Source of the DNA: Actinomycetota bacterium
GTDB taxonomy: Bacteria; Actinomycetota; Acidimicrobiia; Acidimicrobiales; AC-25
Length of the DNA stretch: 5,299 bases
Direction of reading: 5' to 3'
NCBI GenBank assembly: GCA_005888395.1
Contig: VAXF01000129.1
Location: 10,485 to 15,783, forward strand
In this document: positions 1 to 5,299 of the stretch, piece by piece
Position numbering within the stretch: the stretch's first letter is position 1
Layout: every line of letters starts with the position of its first letter
Translations under genes and position numbers: made by a program
Notes under the pieces: model-generated
Databases searched by the model: none
Seen by the model: the letters and a program-made list of their open reading frames with translations, nothing else
What the model was told of the DNA's origin: nothing

Positions 1-1
1 C

Positions 2-1480
2 CCCGTGCGGGGCGCCACCGAGGACGAGAACTCCGCCGTCGTGGCCGCCCAGGAGAAGCCGGTGCCCTTCGGCCGCGGGGTACGCATGCTGTTCGCGGTG
101 CCGACGCTGCGCCGTCAGTACGCGGCGTGGTGGTTCATCGGCGCCGGGTTCCTGCCGCTCGCCTTCCTGCTTCCGCTCTACTACAAGCGCGCCTTCCACC
201 TGGGCGTGTTCCAGCGGGGCGTGCTCGGATCGCTCGGGGCCGCCGCTGCCTTCGCGGGCGTGCTCCTGGCCGGGAAATGGACGGCGTCGTGGCTGGCCAA
301 GGGAATGGGGGAACCGCTCAAGCGCGCGGGCTGGGTGCTGGTGGCGGTCGGGCCGGGACTGCTGCTGCTGGCCTGGGCACCGAACCTTCCGCTCGCCATC
401 ATCGTCGCCGTCGTCGTGAGCTTCATCGGCGGCATGTTCACGCCCGCCTTCATCACGACGCAGGCGTTCGTGTCGCCGGCGCGCGTGCGGTCGCTGTCGT
501 TCGGCTTCGGGCTGCTCTTCATCGTGGCCGGCGTATGGGTCCTGTGGATCGTGCCCGGCGTGAGCAGGGTGTCCGACCACGATGGGATCCGCTGGGCCAT
601 CGCCGCGCTCACGCCCTACTGGATCATCGGCGGGCTCATCCTGCGGTCGGGCCACAAGTTCGTTGCCGCCGACGTCGGCCGGGCCTTCGCCATCCTCACG
701 ACGACGGCCGAGCTCCACCGGCGCCGGTTGTCGGCCAGCGCCAACTCGATCCTCGTGTGCCAGGACGTCGACGTGAGCTACGGGCAGGTGCAGGTGCTCT
801 TCGGCGTCAACCTCGACCTGGCCGAGGGCGAGATCATCGCCCTGCTGGGCACCAACGGGGCGGGCAAGTCCACGCTGCTCCGGGCGATATCGGGGCTCGT
901 GCCGGTGCAGCGCGGGGCCATCTTCTTCGACGGCGAGGACGTCACCGGCATGGAGCCCGAGGACACGTTCGCCGCCGGGCTCGTGCAGGTTCCCGGAGGG
1001 AGGGGGATCTTCCCGAGCCTCACCGTGCGCGAGAACCTCGAAGTGGCGGCGTGGGCGAGTGGCCGGCCGCGCGCCGACGCCGCGGCCTCGGTCCACGAGA
1101 TCCTCGACCTCTTCCCCTCCCTCGAGCGGCGGATCGAGCAGCAGGCATCGGTGCTGTCCGGCGGCGAGCAGCAGATGCTCACCCTGGGGCAGGCCTTCGT
1201 CGGCCGCCCGCGGCTGCTGATGATCGACGAGCTGTCGCTCGGCCTGGCGCCGATCGTCGTGGAGGAGCTCCTCCGGCTCGTGCGGCGCATCCACGAGGAG
1301 GGCACTGCGGTCATCTTGGTGGAGCAGTCGGTGAACCTCGCCCTCACGGTGGCCGAGCGGGCGGTGTTCATGGAGAAGGGCGAGATCCGCTTCGCCGGCC
1401 CGACCAGCGAGCTGCTCGAGCGAGACGACATCCTCCGGGCCGTGTTCCTGGGCGCCGCCACCGTGGAGACTGTCACCTGA
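2..1480 (+). CDS. MFS-like membrane domain fused to LivF-type ABC ATPase (5' partial)
   Basis: The reading frame is open to the window edge, and the first possible start (GTG at 5) leaves half a transporter, so the N-terminus almost certainly lies upstream. Residue numbers count from that GTG (491 aa). Residues about 40-213 hold six hydrophobic segments (roughly 41-60, 73-90, 109-125, 129-150, 165-187, 195-213). The SPARVRSLSFGFG stretch before the fifth resembles the C-terminal half of MFS carriers. Residues about 249-485 form a complete ABC ATPase: Walker A GTNGAGKST (282-290), a VPGGRGIFPSLTVRENL segment, signature LSGGEQQ (384-390), Walker B LLMIDE (404-409), and Gln441 (VEQ) in place of the H-loop histidine. 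The VEQ variant and the GLAP after Walker B are typical of LivF. It probably energises or regulates uptake of amino acids or similar solutes with the LivG-like partner downstream; the substrate is unknown. The ATPase call is firm, the MFS call moderate. Confidence 0.85.
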   Translation, partial: PVRGATEDENSAVVAAQEKPVPFGRGVRMLFAVPTLRRQYAAWWFIGAGFLPLAFLLPLYYKRAFHLGVFQRGVLGSLGAAAAFAGVLLAGKWTASWLAKGMGEPLKRAGWVLVAVGPGLLLLAWAPNLPLAIIVAVVVSFIGGMFTPAFITTQAFVSPARVRSLSFGFGLLFIVAGVWVLWIVPGVSRVSDHDGIRWAIAALTPYWIIGGLILRSGHKFVAADVGRAFAILTTTAELHRRRLSASANSILVCQDVDVSYGQVQVLFGVNLDLAEGEIIALLGTNGAGKSTLLRAISGLVPVQRGAIFFDGEDVTGMEPEDTFAAGLVQVPGGRGIFPSLTVRENLEVAAWASGRPRADAAASVHEILDLFPSLERRIEQQASVLSGGEQQMLTLGQAFVGRPRLLMIDELSLGLAPIVVEELLRLVRRIHEEGTAVILVEQSVNLALTVAERAVFMEKGEIRFAGPTSELLERDDILRAVFLGAATVETVT

Positions 1481-1545
1481 TGGAGGCGGTCACCTGATGG
1501 AGGCGGTCACCTGATGGAGGCGGTCACCTGATGGAGGCAGTCGGC
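1478..1545 (+). repeat. 17-bp tandem repeat, four copies, between the LivF- and LivG-type genes
   Basis: The unit TGATGGAGGCGGTCACC occurs exactly at 1478-1494, 1495-1511 and 1512-1528. A fourth copy at 1529-1545 differs at three bases (TGATGGAGGCAGTCGGC) and is followed by another TGATG. The preceding 17 bases (1461-1477), inside the end of the upstream gene, match the unit at 12 of 17 positions and look like a worn ancestral copy. The period is not a multiple of three, so no frame stays open across more than three units. The identical copies suggest recent slippage or duplication of a gene junction. Confidence 0.95.
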
Positions 1546-1548
1546 TGA
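1480..1548 (+). promoter_or_regulatory. Chain of four overlapping mini-ORFs (putative reinitiation relay)
   Basis: The last base of the upstream stop (TGA 1478-1480) is the A of an ATG. It opens the five-codon ORF MEAVT-stop at 1480-1497. Its own TGA overlaps the next ATG by one base, giving MEAVT at 1497-1514, MEAVT at 1514-1531 and MEAVG at 1531-1548. The final TGA overlaps the ATG of the LivG-like gene at 1548. Each mini-ORF has GGAGG ten bases before the next ATG. The layout would let ribosomes finishing the LivF fusion step through four terminations and restarts before the LivG gene. The overlaps are read directly; translation of the peptides and any effect on LivG output are inference. 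Confidence 0.6.
1533..1537 (+). promoter_or_regulatory. Ribosome binding site of the LivG-like gene
   Basis: GGAGG in the last repeat copy lies ten bases before the ATG at 1548. The same core sits at the same distance before each earlier ATG of the array, so four equivalent start sites are presented in a row. Only the last leads into a long ORF. Confidence 0.7.
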
Positions 1549-2429
1549 TGCCCGACGTCGCCCTCGCCGTCACCGGCCTCACCGTCAACTACGGCGGCGT
1601 CCTGGCCGTCGACGACGTCAGCTTCGATGCCGAACGCGGCATGGTGCTCGGCTTCGTCGGCCCCAACGGCGCGGGCAAGACCACGATGTTCGACGCCATC
1701 ACCGGTTTCGCGCGTGCTCGCGGTCGCGTCGTCCTCGAGGGCCACGACGTCTCCGATCTGGCGCCGGAGGCCCGGTCGCGAGCCGGCCTGGGCCGGTCGT
1801 TCCAAGATGCCCGGCTCTTCCCGTCGCTGACGGTCTTCGAGACACTGGCCATGGCCTTCGAGCGCCACGTCAGGGCCGAGGGTGTGGTCTCGACGGCCAT
1901 CGGCGCTCCCTGGGTGCGCCGCTCGGAGCGCCGCGTCTCCGAGCGTGTCGAGGAGCTCATCTCGCTCATGGGGCTCGGCGCGTTCCGCGACAAGTTCGTC
2001 TCGGAGATCTCGACCGGTTCGCGTCGCATCGTCGACCTGGCCGTGATCCTTGCCCACGACCCGTCGGTGCTGCTGCTCGACGAGCCGTCGTCTGGCATCG
2101 CGCAGCGCGAGACCGAGGCCCTCGGCCCGATGCTGCTGAAGATCCGCGAGCAGACGGGCGCCACCATGCTGGTGATCGAGCACGACATGCCGCTCATCCG
2201 CGCCATCTCCGACGAGATCGTCGCCCTCGACACCGGGTCGGTTCTCACGCGCGGCAAGCCCGACGAGGTGCTCGAGGACCCGCGCCTCGTCAGCGCCTAC
2301 CTCGGCACCGACCACCAGATCGTCGACCGGTCGGGCGCGCGCCGCGCGCAGCCGCCGGCGAAGAAGGTGGCGGCCAAGAAGGGTCGCCAGCGTCCGCTGC
2401 AGGCGAAGCGAGTCGCCAAGGAGGCGTAG
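1548..2429 (+). CDS. livG: LivG-type ABC transporter ATP-binding protein with basic C-terminal tail
   Basis: A 293-aa cytoplasmic ATPase of the branched-chain amino acid (HAAT) ABC family. Motifs in order: Walker A GPNGAGKTT (38-46), Q-loop RSFQD (Gln86), signature ISTGSRR (154-160) followed by IVDLA as in LivG relatives, Walker B VLLLDEP (174-180), and H-loop IEHDM with His212. The region ending in SAYLG (249-253) is where LivG proteins normally stop at about 255 aa. Here about 40 more residues follow, ending in a lysine/alanine/arginine-rich stretch from about 271. The start at 1548 overlaps the TGA of the last mini-ORF and has a GGAGG ten bases upstream. With the LivF-type domain encoded just before, it would form an ATPase heterodimer. 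Membrane permeases and a binding protein are not in the window, so the substrate is open. The gene symbol reflects family, not proven orthology. Confidence 0.88.
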   Translation: MPDVALAVTGLTVNYGGVLAVDDVSFDAERGMVLGFVGPNGAGKTTMFDAITGFARARGRVVLEGHDVSDLAPEARSRAGLGRSFQDARLFPSLTVFETLAMAFERHVRAEGVVSTAIGAPWVRRSERRVSERVEELISLMGLGAFRDKFVSEISTGSRRIVDLAVILAHDPSVLLLDEPSSGIAQRETEALGPMLLKIREQTGATMLVIEHDMPLIRAISDEIVALDTGSVLTRGKPDEVLEDPRLVSAYLGTDHQIVDRSGARRAQPPAKKVAAKKGRQRPLQAKRVAKEA

Positions 2430-2438
2430 CACTCCCCG

Positions 2439-2444
2439 TACGCT
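2439..2444 (+). promoter_or_regulatory. Putative -10 element of a leaderless promoter for murI
   Basis: TACGCT fits the actinobacterial TANNNT -10 pattern. Exactly six bases separate it from the GTG at 2451, so transcription would begin at or next to the start codon. No Shine-Dalgarno-like sequence precedes murI, unlike the LivG, MBL and rph genes here, which agrees with a leaderless mRNA. No clear -35 hexamer is seen around 2416-2421. Confidence 0.45.
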
Positions 2445-2450
2445 TGTTTG

Positions 2451-3263
2451 GTGGACGATCGTCCGATCGGGATGTTCGACAGCGGGTTCGGCGGTCTCAC
2501 GGTGGCCAGGGCCCTCATCGACCTCCTTCCCGACGAGGACGTCGTCTACTTCGGTGACACGGGCCGCTATCCGTATGGGCCGCGGCCGCTCGACGAGGTG
2601 CGGGCGTTCTCGCGCCAGATCACGCGCCTGCTGGTCGAGCGGCACGACGTGAAGATGGTCGTCGTCGCCTGCAACACCGCCTCTGCCGCCGCGCTCGAGC
2701 TGCTGCGCTTCGAGTTCGACGTGCCCATCCTCGGGGTCATCGACCCGGGGGTGAGGGCGGCGGTCAGCGCCACGCGCAACGGCCGCGTCGGCGTCATCGG
2801 CACGGTCGGCACCATCGGCTCGGGTGCGTACCAGCGCTCCTTCCGTTCGCTCTCGCCGGCCTCGAGAGTCGTCTGCGCCGCGTGCCCGGGCTTCGTCGAG
2901 TTCGTCGAGCGGGGCGAGACCCGCACGGAGCAGGTGCACGTGCTGGCCGAGCGCCTGCTGTCGCCGTTGCAGGCGGCGGGCGTCGACACGCTGCTGCTCG
3001 GCTGCACGCACTACCCGTTCCTCGCCCGGACGCTCGGCGACGTGATGGGTCGCGAGGTGGTCCTGGTCTCGTCGGCCGACGAGACCGCCTTCGAGGTGCG
3101 GTCGATCCTCGGCGAGACGGGCACCGGCCGGCGATCCGGGGCCGAGTCGGGCAAGGGCCGGCACACGTTCGTGTCCTCGGGCGACGTCGAGTGGTTCCGC
3201 CGGCTCGGCTCGCAACTGCTCGGGCCCGAGCTCATCGAGGTCGAGGCCTGGCAGTGGGAGTGA
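2451..3263 (+). CDS. murI: Glutamate racemase
   Basis: Interconverts L- and D-glutamate in the cytoplasm, supplying D-Glu for the peptidoglycan stem peptide. The 270-aa product has the normal family length. Visible motifs are IGMFDSGFGGLTV near the N-terminus (Asp10, Ser11), FGDTGRYPYG (34-43), the first catalytic cysteine in ACNTASA (Cys74) and the second in LLLGCTHYP (Cys185). These two cysteines act as the opposed acid/base pair in this cofactor-independent racemase. The frame also allows TTG at 2448, one codon earlier. GTG 2451 is preferred because it sits six bases after a TANNNT box. The gene begins 21 bases after the LivG-like gene, and its stop overlaps the next start, so it likely heads a housekeeping operon. 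A Gly/Ser/Arg-rich stretch near residues 225-240 is probably a variable surface loop. Confidence 0.95.
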   Translation: MDDRPIGMFDSGFGGLTVARALIDLLPDEDVVYFGDTGRYPYGPRPLDEVRAFSRQITRLLVERHDVKMVVVACNTASAAALELLRFEFDVPILGVIDPGVRAAVSATRNGRVGVIGTVGTIGSGAYQRSFRSLSPASRVVCAACPGFVEFVERGETRTEQVHVLAERLLSPLQAAGVDTLLLGCTHYPFLARTLGDVMGREVVLVSSADETAFEVRSILGETGTGRRSGAESGKGRHTFVSSGDVEWFRRLGSQLLGPELIEVEAWQWE

Positions 3264-3979
3264 GCGTCACCGTGCTCGGGTGCTGCGGCACGTATGCCGC
3301 GCCCGGGGGCGCGTGCAGCGGCTACCTCGTCCAGGGTGGCGGCGTGACCGTGTGGCTCGACGCCGGGCCCGGCACGCTCGCCAACCTGCAGCGCCACGTC
3401 GACTTCGAGGAGCTGGACGCCATCGTGCTCAGCCACGAGCACCCCGACCACTGGACCGACCTGGAGGGCTTCTACAACGTGTGCCGCTTCGTCACGGGGC
3501 GGCGCGCGTTCCCGGTGTACGCGCCTGCAGGCTTGCGCGACCTCACCTACGACGAGGACACGTCACCGTCGCTCCAGTGGCACGACGTCGCCGACGGGGA
3601 CCACGTCGAGATCGGGGACCTGGCGCTGACGTTCTCGCGCACCGACCACGGCCCGGAGACGCTGGCCGTGCGCTTCGACGGCAGGGACGAGTCGCTCGGT
3701 TACTCTGCCGACTCCGGACCGGGGTGGTCGCTCGAGGCCCTCGGGACCGGGCTCGACCTCGCGCTGTGCGAGGCGACGTTCCAGCGGGAGCAGGAGGGCA
3801 TGGCGCAGCACATGAGCGCGCGGCAGGCGGGGGAGTCGGCTCGTCGCGCCGGCGTCGGCACGCTGCTGCTGACCCACATCTGGCCCACGCTCGACTCCGA
3901 TCGCAGCCGCGACGAGGGGTCGGAGGCATTCGGCGCGCCGGTCGTGCTGGCCGAGACCAACGCGCGGTACGAGGTCTGA
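3254..3979 (+). CDS. Metallo-beta-lactamase-fold phosphodiesterase, Rv1339-like
   Basis: A 241-aa soluble protein of the RNase Z / cyclic nucleotide phosphodiesterase side of the MBL superfamily. The metal-binding motif SHEHPDHW gives His61, His63, Asp65 and His66. Further likely ligands are His132 (TDHGPE), Asp153 (SADSGPG) and His208 (LLTHIWP); His186 (AQHMS) may also sit near the site. No RNase Z exosite arm is evident, and the size is below classical RNase Z. The position between murI and rph is that of M. tuberculosis Rv1339, reported as an atypical class II-like cAMP phosphodiesterase, so cAMP hydrolysis is the leading inference; another phosphodiester or nucleotide substrate remains possible. 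Start: GTG 3254 has GAGG seven bases upstream and overlaps murI by ten bases. GTG 3260 (239 aa) makes the classic GTGA four-base overlap and is nearly as likely. Confidence 0.88.
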   Translation: MGVSVTVLGCCGTYAAPGGACSGYLVQGGGVTVWLDAGPGTLANLQRHVDFEELDAIVLSHEHPDHWTDLEGFYNVCRFVTGRRAFPVYAPAGLRDLTYDEDTSPSLQWHDVADGDHVEIGDLALTFSRTDHGPETLAVRFDGRDESLGYSADSGPGWSLEALGTGLDLALCEATFQREQEGMAQHMSARQAGESARRAGVGTLLLTHIWPTLDSDRSRDEGSEAFGAPVVLAETNARYEV

Positions 3980-3981
3980 AC

Positions 3982-4722
3982 GTGACCCGCCGCGACGGGC
4001 GCCAGCCCGACGAGCTGCGGCCCCTGGTCTTCGAGCGCGACTTCACCGAGTTCGCGCTCGGCTCGGTGCTGGTGTCGATGGGCAAGACCAGGGTGCTGTG
4101 CACGGCGTCGGTGCTCGACGAGGTGCCGCGCTGGATGCGGGGCACGGGCAAGGGCTGGGTCACCGCCGAGTACTCGATGCTTCCCGGCTCCACCACTGAG
4201 CGAAGCGAGCGCGAGGTCGCACGTGGCCGGCCGTCGGGGCGCACGCAGGAGATCCAACGCCTGATCGGCCGGTCGCTGCGGTCGGTGACCGACCGCGTGT
4301 CGATGGGCGAGGTCGCGATCACGCTCGACTGCGACGCGCTTCAGGCCGACGGCGGCACGCGTACGGCGTCGATCTGCGGCGCCTATGTCGCGCTGCACGA
4401 CGCGTTGTCACGGCTGGTGGAAGCCGGCCGGGTACGGACGCACCCGCTCACCGAGGCATGCGCCGCGGTCTCGGTCGGCATCGTCGACGCCGTCGCGCTC
4501 CTCGATCTCGACTACTCGGAGGACGTGCGCGCCGAGGTCGACATGAACGTCGTGATGACCTCGTCGGGCCGCTTCGTCGAGGTCCAGGGCACCGCCGAGG
4601 GCCTGCCGTTCACGCGAGCCGAGCTCGACGACCTCCTCGGGCTCGCCGAGCACGGGATCGCGTCCATCCTCGAGCAGCAGGCGGCGGTGCTCACGTCGCC
4701 ACCGCCTCGCCGCTCCGGGTGA
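3982..4722 (+). CDS. rph: Ribonuclease PH
   Basis: Phosphate-dependent 3'-5' exoribonuclease that trims tRNA precursors and other RNA 3' ends, releasing nucleoside diphosphates; family members form hexameric rings. The 246-aa product is full length. N-terminal RRDGRQPDELRP, then GKTRVLCTASV (34-44) and KGWVTAEYSMLP (57-68). The phosphate site is seen in GRTQEIQRLIGR (Arg87) and QADGGTRTAS (Gly125, Thr126, Arg127). The catalytic acidic pair lies in the YSEDVRAEVDMNVV segment (Asp181, Asp187), followed by FVEVQGTAEG. The GTG start at 3982 is two bases after the upstream stop and has GAGG seven bases before it. The stop overlaps the rdgB start in GTGA, so co-expression is expected. The basic loop after MLP (69-83) reads GSTTERSEREVARGR, somewhat different from the more usual form but still charged. 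Confidence 0.96.
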   Translation: MTRRDGRQPDELRPLVFERDFTEFALGSVLVSMGKTRVLCTASVLDEVPRWMRGTGKGWVTAEYSMLPGSTTERSEREVARGRPSGRTQEIQRLIGRSLRSVTDRVSMGEVAITLDCDALQADGGTRTASICGAYVALHDALSRLVEAGRVRTHPLTEACAAVSVGIVDAVALLDLDYSEDVRAEVDMNVVMTSSGRFVEVQGTAEGLPFTRAELDDLLGLAEHGIASILEQQAAVLTSPPPRRSG

Positions 4723-5291
4723 GGCTCGTCCTCGCCACTGCCAACCCCGACAAGGCGGCGGAGATCGTCGCCATCCTCGACGGCGTCGAGCTGCTGCCCC
4801 GCCCGCCCGGCGTCTCCGACGTCGCCGAGACGGGTGAGACGCTGGAGGCCAACGCCCGCCTGAAGGCGGTGGCGCTGGTCGACGCGACCGGTGAGCCCGC
4901 CGTCGCCGACGACACCGGCCTCGAGGTGGTCGCGCTCGGCGGCGCGCCCGGGGTCAGGTCGTCGCGCTACGCCGGACCCGAAGCCAGCTATGCCGACAAC
5001 TGCGAGAAGCTCGTGCGCGAGCTCGCCGCCGCGGACGACCGCCGGGCCCGCTTCCGTACGGTCGCGCTGGTGCGGTTCCCCGACGGCCGCGAGGTCGCAG
5101 CCGAAGGCGCCGTCGAGGGCACGATCGCACGCCGGCCGAGAGGTGACGCCGGTTTCGGGTACGACCGCCTCTTCGTGCCCGACGAGGGCGACGGCCGCAC
5201 GTTCGGCGAGATGACGGCGGCCGAGAAGCACGCCCTCTCCCACCGCGGCCGCGCCTTCCGCGCTCTCGCCGCGCGCCTCACCAGCCCCTGA
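4719..5291 (+). CDS. rdgB: RdgB/HAM1-type non-canonical purine NTP pyrophosphatase
   Basis: Hydrolyses ITP, dITP and XTP to monophosphate plus pyrophosphate, keeping deaminated purines out of RNA and DNA. The 190-aa protein is close to E. coli RdgB in length and looks complete. Motifs: ATANPDK (6-12) in the nucleotide-binding N-terminus, ETLEANARLKA (40-50), AVADDTGLEV (61-70) with the catalytic Asp65, GGAPGVRSSRYAG (74-86), GDAGFGYDRLFVP (142-154) and the base-recognition SHRGRAF (174-180). GTG at 4719 overlaps the rph TGA by four bases, and no other plausible start lies nearby upstream in this frame. There is no clear Shine-Dalgarno, so translation is probably coupled to rph. The rph-rdgB adjacency is widespread in actinobacteria and other phyla. 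Only eight bases follow the stop, so no terminator can be judged. Confidence 0.96.
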   Translation: MRLVLATANPDKAAEIVAILDGVELLPRPPGVSDVAETGETLEANARLKAVALVDATGEPAVADDTGLEVVALGGAPGVRSSRYAGPEASYADNCEKLVRELAAADDRRARFRTVALVRFPDGREVAAEGAVEGTIARRPRGDAGFGYDRLFVPDEGDGRTFGEMTAAEKHALSHRGRAFRALAARLTSP

Positions 5292-5299
5292 GGTCGACC

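Noticed and set aside
1..12. CCCCGTGCGGGG inverted repeat at the window edge
   Set aside because: A five-base stem with a two-base loop inside an open coding frame is expected by chance at this GC content; no T-tract follows.
1478..1545. CRISPR array or integration site reading of the tandem repeat
   Set aside because: The copies are directly adjacent with no spacers and are only 17 bp long, and no integrase, cas gene or tRNA end is nearby.
1524..3215. 563-codon open frame on the minus strand
   Set aside because: It lies antisense to livG and murI, both with intact catalytic motifs. Its translation is compositionally biased (Arg, Asp, Glu, Ala, His) with no recognisable motif, as expected for the shadow of high-GC genes.
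2882..3253. Upstream extension of the MBL-protein frame into murI
   Set aside because: The MBL fold begins at VSVTVLG; the extension is Arg/Ala-rich shadow sequence overlapping the second half of murI.
3280..3981. Upstream extension of the rph frame
   Set aside because: The RNase PH family begins at RxDGRxPDELRP, directly after GTG 3982 with a well-spaced GAGG; the extension is Arg-rich shadow of the MBL gene.
3543..4322. Minus-strand open frame of 259 codons across the MBL/rph junction
   Set aside because: Arg/Pro/Ser-rich low-complexity translation antisense to two genes with clear catalytic motifs.

Overview
This is a high-GC, densely coded window with six genes, all on the + strand and with almost no intergenic space. 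GTG starts, G/C-rich third codon positions and short gene overlaps suggest an actinobacterium. The order glutamate racemase, metallo-beta-lactamase-fold protein, RNase PH, RdgB-type pyrophosphatase matches the Mycobacterium tuberculosis block murI-Rv1339-rphA-Rv1341. The uncommon transporter genes in front would fit an environmental lineage such as Acidimicrobiia, but that placement is inference.

Left part (1-2429): transport. The first gene enters from outside the window. It encodes the last six membrane segments of what looks like an MFS transporter fused to a complete LivF-type ABC ATPase. A separate LivG-type ATPase with a lysine/alanine-rich tail follows. Together they supply the two different nucleotide-binding domains of a branched-chain amino acid (HAAT)-type ABC system, one of them tethered to an MFS-like membrane domain. 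No LivH, LivM or LivK gene is present here.

Junction (1478-1547): a 17-bp unit is repeated four times between the two ATPase genes. Each copy carries a TGATG stop/start overlap and a GGAGG Shine-Dalgarno core, so the array reads as a chain of four five-codon mini-ORFs, each overlapping the next by one base and the last overlapping the LivG start codon. This is the most unusual structure in the window and looks like a termination-reinitiation relay.

Right part (2448-5291): housekeeping. murI (D-glutamate for peptidoglycan) probably starts from its own leaderless promoter (TACGCT six bases before GTG). An Rv1339-like phosphodiesterase, rph (RNA 3'-end phosphorolysis) and rdgB (removal of ITP/XTP) follow with overlaps or a 2-nt gap, consistent with one translationally coupled operon. 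No RNA genes, insertion sequences, CRISPR arrays or convincing terminators were seen, and no stretch over 70 bases lacks a gene.
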